DNA of 64,000 nt from Gracilaria gracilis (Eukaryota > Rhodophyta > Florideophyceae > Gracilariales > Gracilariaceae): contig JARGSG010000127.1 of the NCBI GenBank assembly GCA_030374805.1, positions 1 through 64,000 on the forward strand, read 5' to 3'. The notes under the pieces were generated by a model. The model saw nothing but the letters and a program-made list of their open reading frames with translations. It had not been told where the DNA came from and did no database searches. A program made the translations under genes and the position numbers. Below, piece after piece: positions 1-10,862 of this stretch. Position 1 is the stretch's first letter. The number at the start of each line of letters is the position of its first letter.

Positions 1-3000
1 GGCTGACATTGCATTTACTTGGACATTTTTGGGCGCTTCTGAACTGCATGTGAGGTGGCGGTGGCTTGTCTGGAGCTTCAGCAGGGACATGGCGAGTAAT
101 GCCAACATCGGAAATCTTTAAACAGAAACAAGTGATAGAAAGCTTAATTCAGCTGCACATTGCATTTACTTGGTCATTTCTGGACGCTTCTGAACTGCAC
201 CAGGGTTGGCAGTGGCTTGTCGGAAGCTTCCGAAGGGACATTTCGAGTAATGCTAGTGTCAGAAAGCTTTCAGCAGAAACAAGTGGCAAGCCGCTTAATT
301 CAGACGCACATTTCATTTCCCTGGATATCTTTTGGCGCTTCTGAACTGCTTAAGAGGTGCCGGTGGCTTGTCTGGAGCTTCAACAGGGGCATGGCGAGTA
401 ATGCCAATAACGGAAATCTTTCAGCAGAAACAAGTGATATTAAGCTTAATTCAGGCGCACATTGCATTTACTTGGACATTTTTCGACGCATCTGAACTGC
501 ATCAGAGGTGCCAGTGGCTTGTGTGGAGCTTCAGCAGGGACATGGCGAGTAATGCCAATATCGGAAATCTTTCAGGAGAAACAAGTGATAAAGAGCTTAA
601 TTCAGGCGCACATTGCATTTACTTGTACATTTCTGGACGCTTCTGAACTGCATCAGAGGGACAAGTGGCTTGTCGGAAGCTTCCGAAGGCACATTTCGTG
701 TAAGGCTAGTGTCGGAAATCTTAAGCAGAAACAAGTGGCAAGCCGCTTAATTCAGACACACATTTCATTTCCTTGGACATTTTTGGGCGCTACTGAACTG
801 CATGAGAGGTGCCAGTGGCTTGTCTTCACCTTTATCAGGGATATGGCGAGTAATGCTAGTGTCGGAAAGCTTTCAGCAGAAACAAGTGGCAAGGCGCTTA
901 ATTCAGACACACATTGCATTTCGTTGGACAATTTTGGGCACTTCTGAACTGCATGAGAGGTTCCAGTGGCTTGTCTGCAGCTTCCGCAGGGACATGGGGA
1001 GGAATGCTAATTTCCGAAATATTGCGAAAGAGACAAGTGATAAGAAGCCTATTTCAGGCTGACATTGCATTTACTTGGGCATTTCGGGACGCTTCTGAAC
1101 TGCATCAGAGGTGCCAATGGCTTTCCTTCACCTTTATCAGGGACATGGCGAGTAATGCTAGTGTTGGAAAGCTTTCTGCAGAAACAAGTGATAAAAAGCT
1201 TAATTCAGGCTGACACTGCATTTACTTGGACATTTCTGGACGCTTCTGAACTGCACCAGAGGTGCCAGTGGCTTGTTTAGAGCTTCAGCAGGGACATGGC
1301 GAGTAATGCCAATATCGGAAATCTTTCAGCTGAAACAAGTGATAAAAAGCTTAATTTAGGCGCACATTGCATTTACTTGGACATTTCTGGACGCTTGTGA
1401 ACTGCATCAAAGGTGCCAGTGGCTTGTCGGAAGCTTCCGAAGGGATATTTCGAGTAATGCTAGTGTGAGAAAGCTTTCAGCAAAAACAAGTGGCAAGCCG
1501 CTGTATTCAGACACACAATGGATTTCCTTGGACATTTTTGGGCGCTTTTGAACTGCATGAGAGGTGCCAGTGGCTTGTCTGCAGCTTCCGCAGGGACATG
1601 GCGAGTAATGATAATTTCCGAAATTTTGCAACAGAGACAAGTGATAAAAAGCTTAATTCAAGCTGACATTGCATTTACTTAGGCATTTCGGGACGCTTCT
1701 GAACTGCATGAGAGGTGCCAGTGGCTTGTCTGCAGCTTCCGCAGGAATATGGCGAGTAATGCTCATTTCCGAAATCTTGCAACAGAGACAAGTGATAAAG
1801 AGCTTAATTCAGGCTGACATTGCATTTACTTGGACATTTCTGGACGCTTCTCAACTGAATCAGAGGTGCCAGTGGCTTGTCTGGAGCTTCAGCAGGGACA
1901 TGGCGAGTAATGCCAATATCGGAAAGCTTTCAGCACAAACAAGTGATAAGAAGCTTAATTCAGGCTAACATTGCATTTACTTGGACATTTCTGGACGCTT
2001 GTAAACTGCACCAGAGGTGCCAGTGGCTTGTCTGGAGCTTCAGCAGTGACATGGCGATTAAGGCCAATATCGGAAATCTTTCAGCAGAAACCAGTGATAA
2101 AAAGCTTAATTCAGGCGCATATTGCATTTACTTGGACATTTCTGGACGCTTCTGAAATGCATCAGAAATGCCAGTGGCTTACCTGAAGCTTCAGCAGAGA
2201 CATGGTGAGGAATGCCAATTTCCGAAATTTTGCAACAGAGACAAGTGATAAGAAGCTTAATTAAGGCTGAAATTGCATTTACTTGGGCATTTCTGGACGC
2301 TTCTGAACTGCATGTGAGGTGGCTGTGGCTTGTCTGGAGCTTCAGCAGGGACATGGCGAGTAATGCCAACATCGGAAATCTTTAAACAGAAACAAGTGAT
2401 GGAAATCTTAATTTAGCTGCACATTGCATTTACTTGGTCATTTCTGGACGCTTCTGAACTGCACCAGGGGTGGCAGTGGCTTGTCGGAAGCTTCCGAAGG
2501 GACATTTCGAGTAATGCTAGTGTCAGAAAGCTTTCAGCAGAAAGAAGTGGCAAGCCGCTTAATTCAGACGCACATTTCATTTCCCTGGATATCTTTTGGC
2601 GCTTCTGAACTGCTTAAGAGGTGCCGGTGGCTTGTCTGGAGCTTCAACAGGGGCATGGCGAGTAATGCCCATAACGGAAATCTTTCAGCAGAAACAAGTG
2701 ATATTAAGCTTAATTCAGGCGCACATTGCATTTACTTGGACATTTTTGGGCGCTTCTGAACTGCATGAGAGGTGCCAGTGGCTTGTCTGCAGCTTCCGCA
2801 GGGACATGGCGAGTAATGATAATTTCCGAAATTTTGCAAAAGAGACAAGTGATAAAAAGCTTAATTCAAGCTGACATTGCATTTACTTAGGCATTTCGGG
2901 ACGCTTCTGAACTGCATGAGAGAAGCCAGTGGCTTGTCTGCAGCTTCCGCAGGAACATGGCGAGTAATGCTCATTTCCGAAATCTTGCAAAAGAGACAAG

Positions 3001-6000
3001 TGATAAAAAGCTTAATTCAAGCTGACATTGCATTTACTTGGACATTTCTGGACGCTTTTGAACTGCATCAGAGGTACCAGTGGTTTGCCTGAAGCTTCCG
3101 CAGAGACATGGCGAGTAATGCTAGTGTTGGAAAGCTTTCAGCAGAAACAAGTGATAAGAAGCTTTATTCAGGCTGACATTGCATTTACTTGGACATTTCT
3201 GGACGCTCCTGGCTTGTTTTCAACTTTATCAGGGACATGGCGAGTAATTCTAGTGTCGGAAAGCTTTGCGCAGAAACAAGTGATAAGAAGATTAATTCAA
3301 GCTGACATTGCATTTACTTGGACATTTCTGGACGCTTCTGAACTGCATAAGAGGTGCCAGTCGTTTTCCTGAAGCTTCCGCCGAGACATGGCGAGAAATT
3401 CTAGTGTCGGAAAGCTTTCAGCAGAAACAAGTGATAAGAAGCTTAATTCAGGCTGACATTGCATTTACTTGGGCATTTCGGGACGCTTCTGAAGTGCATC
3501 AGAGGTGCCAGTGGCTTTGCTTCACTTTTATCAGGGACATGGCGAGTAATGCTAGTGTTGGAAAGCTTTCAGCAGAAACAAGTGATAAAAAGCTTAATTC
3601 AGCCTGACATTGCATTTACTTGGACATTTCTGGACGTTTCTGAAATGCATCAGAGGTGCCAGTGGCTTGTAAGGAGCTTCAGCAGAGACATGGCGAGTAA
3701 TGCCAATATCGGAAATCTTTCAGCAGAAACAAGTGATAAAGAGCTTAATTCAGGCGCACATTGCATTTACTTGTACATTTCTGGACGCTTCTGAACTGCA
3801 TCAGAGGGACAAGTGGCTTGTCGGAAGCTTCCGAAGGCACATTTCGAGTAATGCTAGTGTCGGAAATCTTTCAGCAGAAACAAGTGGCAAGCCGCTTAAT
3901 TCAGACACACATTTCATTTCCTTGGACATTTTTGGGCGCTACTGAACTGCATGAGAGGTGCCAGTGGCTTGTCTTCACCTTTATCAGGGATATGGCGAGT
4001 AATGCTAGTGTCGGAAAGCTTTCAGCAGAAACAAGTGGCAAGGCGCTTAATTCAGACACACATTGCATTTTGTTGGACAATTTTGGGCACTTCTGAACTG
4101 CATGAGAGGTTCCAGTGGCTTGTCTGCAGCTTCCGCAAAGACATGGGGAGGAATGCTAATTTCCGAAATATTGCAAAAGAGACAAGTGATAAGAAGCCTA
4201 TTTCAGGCTGACATTGCATTTACTTGGGCATTTCGGGACGCTTCTGAACTGCATCAGAGGTGCCAATGGCTTTCCTTCACCTTTATCAGGGACATGGCGA
4301 GTAATGCTAGTGTTGGAAAGCTTTCTGCAGAAACAAGTGATAAAAAGCTTAATTCAGGCTGACATTGCATTTACTTGGACATTTCTGGACGCTTCTGAAC
4401 TGCACCAGAGGTGTCAGTGGCTTGTTTAGAGCTTCAGCAGGGACATGGCGAGTAATGCCAATATCGGAAATCTTTCAGCTGAAACAAGTGATAAAAAGCT
4501 TAATTCAGGCTGACATTGCATTTACTTGGGCATTTCTGGACGCTCTTGAACTGCATCAAAGGTACCAGTGGCTTGTCTAAAGCTTCCGTAAGGACATGGA
4601 GAAGGGTTCTAGTGTCGGAAAACTTTCAGCAAAAACAAGTGATAAAAAGCTTAGTTCAGGCTGACATTGCATTTCCTTGGACATTTCTGGACGCTTCTGA
4701 AATGCATCAGAGGTGCCAGTGGCTCTTCTGGAGCTTCAGCAAGGACATGGGGAGTAATGCCAATATCGGAAATCCTTCAGCAGAAACAAGTGATAAAAAG
4801 CTTAATTCAGGCTGACATTGCATTTACTTGGACATTTCTCGACGCTTCTCAACTACATCAGAGGGATCAGAGGCTTGTCAGAAGCTCCCGAAGGGACATT
4901 TCGAGTAATGCTAGTGTCAGAAAGCTTTCAGCAAAAACAAGTGGCAAGCCGCTTCATTCAGACACACAATGCATTTCTTTGGACAGTTTTGGGCGCTTTT
5001 GAACTGCATGAGAGGTGCCAGTGGCTTGTCTGCAGCTTCCGCAGGGACATGGCGAGTAATGATAATTTCCGAAATTTTGCAACAGAGACAAGTGATAAAA
5101 AGCTTAATTCAGGCTGACATTGCATTTACTTGGACATTTTTGGACGCTTTTCAACTGCATCAGAGGTGCCAGTGGCTTGTCGGAAACTTCCGAAGGGTCA
5201 TTTCGAGTAATGCTAGTGTTGGAAAGCTTTCAGCAGAAACAAGTGGCAAGCCGCTTAATTCAGACACACATTGCATTTCCTTGGACATTTTTGGGCGCTT
5301 CTGAACTGCATGAGAGGTGCCAGTGGCTTGTCTGCAGCTTCCGCAGGGGCATGGGGAGGAATGCTAATTCCCTAAATCTTGCGAAAGAGACAAGTGATAA
5401 GAAGCTTAATTCAGGTTGAAATTGCATTTACTTGGACATTTCTGGACGCTTCTGAACTGCATCAAAGGTGCCAGTACCTTGTCGGAAGCTTCCGAAGGGA
5501 CATTTTGAGTAATGCTAGTGTCGGGAAGCTTTCAGCAGAAACAAGTGGCAAGCCGCCTAATTCAGACACACATTGCATTTCGTTGGACAATTTTGGGCAC
5601 TTCTGAACTGCATAAGAGGTGCCAGTGGCTTGTATGCAGCTTCCGCAGGGACATGGGGAGGAATGCTAATTTCCGAAATATTGCGAAAGATACAAGTGAT
5701 AAGAAGCTTAATTATGGCTGACATTGCATTTACTTGGACATTTCTGGACGCTTCTGAAATGCATCAGAGGTGCCAGTGGCGTGTCTTGAGCTTCAGCAGG
5801 GACATGGGGAGGTATGCCAATATCGGAAATCTTTCAGCAGAAACAAGTGATAAAAAGCTTAATTCAGGCACACGTTGCATTTACTTGGACATTTCTGGAC
5901 GCTTTTGAAATGCATCAGGGGTGCCAGTGGCTTATCTGAAGCTTCAGCAGGGACATGGCAAATAATGCTAATAACGGAAATCTTTCGTCAGAAACAAGTG

Positions 6001-6864
6001 ATAAAAAGCTTAATTCAGGCTGACAATGCATTTCCTTGGACATTTTTGGGGGCTTCTGACATGCATCAGAGGTGCCAGTGGCTTGTCTGGAGCTTCAGCA
6101 GGGACATGGCGAGTAATGCCAATATCGGAAATCTTTCAGCCGAAACAAGTGATAAAAAGCCTAATTTAGACGCACATTGCATTTACTTGGACATTTCTGG
6201 ACGCTTTTCAACTGCATCAAAGGGACCAGTGGCTTGTCGAAAGCTTATGCAGGGACATTTCGAGTAATGCTAGTGTCAGAAAGCTTTCAGCAGAAACAAG
6301 TGGCAAGCCGCTTAATTCAGACACACATTGCATTTCCTTGGACATTTCTGGACGCTTCTGAAGTGCATCAGAGGCGCCAGTGGCTTGTCTTCACCTTTGT
6401 CAGGGACATGGCGAGTAATGCTAGTGTTCGAAAGCTTTAAGCAGAAACAAGTGATAAAAAGCTTAATTCAGGCTGACATTGCACTTACTTGGACATTTCC
6501 GGACGCTTCTGAAATGCATCGGAGGTGCCAGTGGCTTATCTGAAGCTTCAGCAGGGACATGGCGAGTAATGCTAATTCCCGAAATCTTGAACCAGAGAAA
6601 AGTGATAAGAGGCTTAATTCAGGCTGACATTGCATTCACTTGGCCATTTCTGGAAGTTTTTGAACTGCTTCAGAGACGCCAGTGGCTTCTCTTCATCTTT
6701 ATCAGGGACATGGCATCTTATGCTAATATCGGAAATCTTTCAGCAGAAACAAATGATAAGAAGCTTAATTCAGGCTGACATTGCATTTATTCGGGCATTT
6801 CAGAGGTGCCAGTGGCTTGTCTGAAGCTTCAGCAGGGACATGGCGAGTATTGCTAATATCGGAT
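1..6864. repeat. 151-bp satellite DNA array (about 45 units, open at left edge)
   Basis: Tandem repeat with a unit of 151 bp: equivalent positions recur at 4214, 4365, 4516, 4667, 4818, 4969 and 5120. Almost every unit carries the words cttggacatttctggacgc, gccagtggcttgtc, gacatggcgagtaatgc and a HindIII site in aaaagcttaattcagg. At least four unit variants differ in the middle block (cttcagcagggacatggcg, cttccgaagggacatttcg, cttccgcagggacatggcg, cctttatcagggacatggcg). One unit near 3208 lacks about 22 bp. The array is already running at base 1 and stops abruptly at 6864. Because 151 is not a multiple of three, each reading frame stays open for only 71-130 codons before meeting a recurrent stop, so these frames are not genes. 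Its role is unknown; a centromeric or subtelomeric satellite is possible. Confidence 0.95.
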
Positions 6865-7410
6865 AACAAAGCACATACTGCAGGCCGGAAGGTCAGCGGC
6901 ACAACGCTCTCTATGGTGTCCTGAACTTATTGATGTGGAAATAGAATCAAATGAAACTTGACTGTTTAGAACTGTGGCCGTAAACGATTTACGGTAAGGA
7001 GCTGTGGGAAACGGTCGAGGAAAAGTGAGCCGAGCGTCCTGATGTAGTTGCACCCCTGCTTACATGAGTTTCGAGCTTCATTGCGGTCGTCAACACAAAC
7101 CACAGATCATGTGAAAGCATTCAACTCAACCAAAGGCGTTGGATACCAGTACGCGAAAAAAGACGAAAGCCATGGCAATATACGCAGAAGTACGACTCTT
7201 TGCTGCATTTTGTCTTTGCTCGCTGCCGCCAATTTCAAAAGCCGTGGTGATGCTTTTCACCTGAGGATTTTAGCACTGATAGTCGGGAGAGGTGACAGAC
7301 TTATGACGTGAAGGGATGTGAAAATATAGGTTGTGTCTGATATATCTGAGTGAACCATCTAATCGAAACAAAAAAGGCGCTCCTAAGATCTTGATCTCTC
7401 AGCAGTAACT
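6865..7410. other. unassigned sequence between satellite and glycosyltransferase remnant
   Basis: About 550 bases of unique sequence. The open frames here are short and lack recognisable motifs. I see no RNA gene or repeat in it. Confidence 0.5.
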
Positions 7411-7810
7411 GCCGCAGGTTCTCATTGATACTGCGTTGGTGTCTATTGGTTGCTGAAGACAAACAAGTTCGTCTTCGCTTCCAGAGGCAAACCACATAAC
7501 CTTTACAATAAATCTGGCTTTCTTCTTCTTCGCCTTGATAAAATTGTTGTGCAAGACAACAAAATCATTGCTGTCACATATATGCCAAAGCTGTTGTCTC
7601 CAGTAGTGAAAAACGTTTATATCCGAATATATAACTGGGCTTCAGATGGGAACTTTGAAGCGGCAAGAAGGCGAATTTCGGCGCCTCGGCTTTGACAAAG
7701 ATATGGAACTTCTCCGTACGACTCCATGATCTTGCTCCCTCCGTATTCGGGGTCGCAGAAGATTTTGTTGACAACATCTTGGTCATGGTGACCGATGTGT
7801 ATGTTTTGCA
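7411..7810 (-). pseudogene. GT77-like glycosyltransferase, C-terminal part (split from 12779-13409)
   Basis: On the minus strand just outside the left end of the Harbinger transposon, the sequence encodes MQNIHIGHHDQDVVNKIF, then a stretch with RLLAASKFPSEAQLY. After a change of frame it gives DFVVLHNNFIKAKKKKARFI. The pattern HHDQDVVN...KFPS...VLHNNFI matches the second half of GT77-type nucleotide-diphospho-sugar transferases, where the final VLHxN motif closes the donor-binding pocket. It continues directly from the N-terminal part at 12779-13409: without the transposon and one copy of its TAA target site, the two parts join in frame. Besides the insertion, this 3' part has at least one frame change or a small intron near 7620. 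The last plausible stop is near 7411. Confidence 0.7.
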
Positions 7811-7813
7811 TAA

Positions 7814-7846
7814 GAGCAAGTCTATCAGTCCGGCTAAAAGCTAAAG
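7814..7846 (+). repeat. Harbinger left terminal inverted repeat
   Basis: Starts GAGCAAGTCTATCAGTC, followed by cggctaaaagctaaa. The first 17 bases are a perfect inverted match to the right end at 12762-12778, and the following A/T-rich part matches with small differences. Confidence 0.92.
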
Positions 7847-7981
7847 CCAAACGTTCAAAACTGAAGAGGCTAATTTGGCTACAACAGCTACAACCCTATC
7901 AGTCCAAGCCAAAACTTGGAAGCACAAGCATTTCTGTCACCAACACCCTTCCAGTGGACAACTACCCATTCTTTTCCCGCC

Positions 7982-9343
7982 ATGAGTCAAACCTCGTCGG
8001 AGAACGAAGTTGTCGACTTCAACGAAGATGAAAACGCTGCCATGCATGCTGTGCTAGCCAGCGTCCAAGTCCCTCAACATGTTTGCGCCGTTCAAACCTT
8101 CAAACAAGGGAGAACACCAGCAAGCACCAGTATTCGCCGTGGTCCTTGCAGGTGGTACTCCGATTATCTTTGCAGCTCTCCAGTGTATCCCGCATGGAAA
8201 TTCCGTAAAGCGTTTCACATTCCTCTCCCCATGTACAGAAAACTCTATGAATACCTCATTCAAATCGAACTACGGTTGTTGCAGCAGAAAAATGCAGCCA
8301 ATACCGTAGGGCACACTATCCACCAGAAACTCTTGTCAACACTACGCAAACTGGCTACTGGCTTGCCTTTTGAACAACTGGATGACATGGCACGAATGTC
8401 CCCCGAAAGTCAAAGACAACACTTCAATATTGTACTTCAAGCAATCTACGATTGTTATAGTAGTACGCATTTGAATAGAGAACCTACCCTGGAAGAGTTG
8501 CGAACAATTGAGAGACAGTGTGCTGATGATGGGTTTCCGGGCTGCATTGGGTGCATAGATTGCATGCATATCCATTGGAAAAACTATCCCAAGGCATGGA
8601 AAGGGCAATACCACAATCCAAAAGATGGGAAGCTGGCTACGGTTTCATGCGAAGCTTTATGCGACCGTAGGCTCTATTGTTGGCATTGGTTTCCAGGCCG
8701 TTGTGGTACCAATAATGACATAACAGTTGCAGACAACAGTCCACTGCTCATTGACATACTTACAGGACGACGCCGAATGACTCTTCCGGAGGGATACAAA
8801 GTGTCAAAGTTAACTCGAAACGGATTGCTGTACTACTTGGTGGACGGTATCTATCTACGTTGGGCAATATTCATTGGACCAAATCACGCTCCCGTTAATG
8901 AAAGGGAGTTGAACATGACCAAAGCCCAAGAATCTATACGAAAAGATATTGAAAGATTCTTTGGTGCGCTACAAGGGCGATTTAAAGTGCTACGATACGA
9001 ACGCTTTGAGTGGAGCGATGAGTTGATTATTCTGATAAGTAAGGTTTGTGTGATTTTACACAATATGGTTGTAGATATGAATAGTAGGGACGAGTTGAAT
9101 GAAGAAGTTGGAGAGAACGGAGAGCATGTCAGTGTCGTAGAGGAGTTTGCTGAAGAAGCGAATATTGAAGTTGGTGATGGGGTATTGACCAGTGAAACAG
9201 TACAAGAGTCGGAAGAAGCTGTAGGTGCACAGGGTTTATTGGCTCTACTTGAAAAAAATGACCTAGTCACCAAAGAAAGTACTCACGTGGACTTACGAAA
9301 TGCTTTATCGCACCACTTGTGGTTGCGGAGGGGAAACCATTAG
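7982..9343 (+). CDS. PIF/Harbinger transposase (DDE nuclease), apparently intact
   Basis: A 453-residue transposase that would cut the element out and paste it at TWA sites. I chose the ATG at 7982 (MSQTSSENEVVDF) because the frame upstream offers only a TTG. An N-terminal variable region is followed by a helical part with the motif LATGLPFEQLDDMARMS, then the nuclease core. The expected acidic triad is visible: D in GFPGCIGCIDCMHIHW, D in YYLVDGIY, and E in RKDIERFFGALQGRFKV. This is the PIF/Harbinger DDE_4-type signature. The C-terminal 100 residues are acidic (EEVGENGEHVSVVEEFAEEA). No internal stop is seen. The neighbouring Myb-like gene on the opposite strand is its usual partner, needed for nuclear import and end binding in known Harbinger systems. 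Confidence 0.92.
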   Translation: MSQTSSENEVVDFNEDENAAMHAVLASVQVPQHVCAVQTFKQGRTPASTSIRRGPCRWYSDYLCSSPVYPAWKFRKAFHIPLPMYRKLYEYLIQIELRLLQQKNAANTVGHTIHQKLLSTLRKLATGLPFEQLDDMARMSPESQRQHFNIVLQAIYDCYSSTHLNREPTLEELRTIERQCADDGFPGCIGCIDCMHIHWKNYPKAWKGQYHNPKDGKLATVSCEALCDRRLYCWHWFPGRCGTNNDITVADNSPLLIDILTGRRRMTLPEGYKVSKLTRNGLLYYLVDGIYLRWAIFIGPNHAPVNERELNMTKAQESIRKDIERFFGALQGRFKVLRYERFEWSDELIILISKVCVILHNMVVDMNSRDELNEEVGENGEHVSVVEEFAEEANIEVGDGVLTSETVQESEEAVGAQGLLALLEKNDLVTKESTHVDLRNALSHHLWLRRGNH

Positions 9344-9378
9344 TCGCCAAGCACACACATTAGGCAGCAGGAGGAGCT

Positions 9379-10431
9379 CTAGACGGAATGGAAAGCGTCA
9401 GGGGCAACGGTGGCGAGACTCTCATTTTGCTCTTCAGGACGGGTCTCATCGTGTGGCGTAACTGCATTTGTAGTGTTGATGTTTGAAGCAAACATGTCTG
9501 TCTCGTTGCTGTTGGCGGCTTGATACGACGAGGTGTTACCAATGAGTCCGCGATTACCGGACATGCTTGCACAGCCATGGATGGATTGTTGTCCAACCGA
9601 CCTCGTTTCCATATCCAATCCAGTACTGAATTCACCCAGATATGCTGCGTGAGACATCAGTTTCTCCAGGCGTTCATTCATAACCTCTGGGGATAACTTC
9701 ATTCGGTGCAGTTTCTTAAGCTGCAATGATATGGAAGCAGCCTTTTTCTTACTGATTGCCAAACTTTTTAAAGTTTGGTTCATTGCATCAACGCTTTTTG
9801 CGACATCCCAAATACTGCGTTCCATATGCTGCTTCTCCTTCTGTTTCTTTGATAATTTAGGGCGCGACGATGTGGGATTGTGCACTGCGGCCGAGCCAGG
9901 CGATGTTTCTTTACCATGTTGCTCTACTCCCATCAGAGGAGGCGAACGTTTCACGCTTGCTTTGCGAGAGCTCCCACCTAGTTTTGAAGAGAATTTGGGA
10001 CATGTTGCCAACAGTATTACTGCAGAAAGGAAGCGAATTGGAGCAGCTAGTTTTTCTTCTCCTTTGACCTTAATCTTGTTCTTGTTTCTGTGTAGAGTCA
10101 TAATATTTTGAACGGTTTGGTCCTCCGTTTCCCCGGATGGTATAGCAGAGTGATACAATTCTTCCGCCGCTATATATTTTTTTTCATGTTCGGCCACTGT
10201 TGCGCAACGCCACTGGAGGTTGCATGCCGTTCGAGGCCAAAAGTACTCCGGTTGGCTCACGAACGCATTATAGACAGTGCTCCAGAAGGCTTCGACGTTG
10301 TGATCAGTGATGGACTGGGTTGCAGACATCCATTCCCTGCAAAGTGCGAGATCTTCGTCCGGGGTAAAGTTTGGGCCTCTTGTTGTGATTTCAGGCTCTG
10401 GGTGCGTCATGTTGGGTTTCATCGACTTCAT
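9379..10431 (-). CDS. Harbinger-associated Myb/SANT-like DNA-binding protein
   Basis: A 350-residue protein starting at an ATG (MKSMKPNMTHPEPEITTRG). Residues about 20-85 form a Myb/SANT-like trihelix: NFTPDEDLALCREWMSATQ, then AFWSTVYNAFV and RTACNLQWRCATVAEHEKKY, with the spaced tryptophans of that fold. The middle is basic and low in complexity; a coiled-coil-like stretch (SIWDVAKSVDAMNQTLKS, KKLHRMKLSPEVMNERLEKL) follows. In PIF/Harbinger elements this second protein works with the transposase, recognising the ends and carrying it into the nucleus. It converges with the transposase gene, with 35 bp between the stops. No internal stop is seen. Confidence 0.88.
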   Translation of the reverse strand: MKSMKPNMTHPEPEITTRGPNFTPDEDLALCREWMSATQSITDHNVEAFWSTVYNAFVSQPEYFWPRTACNLQWRCATVAEHEKKYIAAEELYHSAIPSGETEDQTVQNIMTLHRNKNKIKVKGEEKLAAPIRFLSAVILLATCPKFSSKLGGSSRKASVKRSPPLMGVEQHGKETSPGSAAVHNPTSSRPKLSKKQKEKQHMERSIWDVAKSVDAMNQTLKSLAISKKKAASISLQLKKLHRMKLSPEVMNERLEKLMSHAAYLGEFSTGLDMETRSVGQQSIHGCASMSGNRGLIGNTSSYQAANSNETDMFASNINTTNAVTPHDETRPEEQNESLATVAPDAFHSV

Positions 10432-10682
10432 GGACTCGAGGTAGTCGAGACAAGAAGATGCATTCGTACATGGGCATGTGGAGCACTTGTCTCTCGGTTT
10501 TGATTTCTACTTGGCGCGAAAACGGCAGTGCCAAGTGGCGACGTTTTACTTGGTCGGCCGTTTAGCTGCCGCGCTAAATTGCTAGCCAAATCTGTGCAGA
10601 TTTGGCTAGCAATTTAGCCTGAAAGCTAAAGTTTTAGCTTATAGCACTGCTGATTGTGATGCCACTTGGCCAGCCAAAGCTA

Positions 10683-10848
10683 CAGGTGAACACTGTTATT
10701 AGTGTGGGCCACACTATTTTTGTAAGGCTTATTTTGAAGCACCTCACAGGAAATAGTGTGGCCCACACTATTTCGGAACCCACACTAATTAGGTTACGGG
10801 TTTATTAGTGTGGCCCACTCTAATTTTGACTCACCAAAATAGTGTGGG
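10683..10848. promoter_or_regulatory. left end of pogo-like copy 1: inverted repeat plus subterminal palindromes
   Basis: After the 26-bp terminal repeat come repeated words: ATTAGTGTGGGCCACACTAT at 10698, AATAGTGTGGCCCACACTAT near 10752, CCCACACTAATT near 10779, ATTAGTGTGGCCCACTCTAA near 10803 and AATAGTGTGGG near 10838. The right end (12613-12722) carries the same words. Repeated subterminal words in DNA transposons are usually binding sites for the transposase; here that is inference. Confidence 0.8.
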
Positions 10849-10862
10849 TTGCCGCAGCACAC

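Noticed and set aside
1-6864. Dozens of 71-130-codon frames with similar proteins (MHLLGHFWTLLNCIRG...) that might be a gene family.
   Set aside because: They follow the 151-bp satellite period in all frames, stop at recurrent positions and have no fixed start. They are by-products of a repeat.
1-6864. A CRISPR-like or other spacer array.
   Set aside because: The whole unit is repeated; there are no unique spacers between short repeats.
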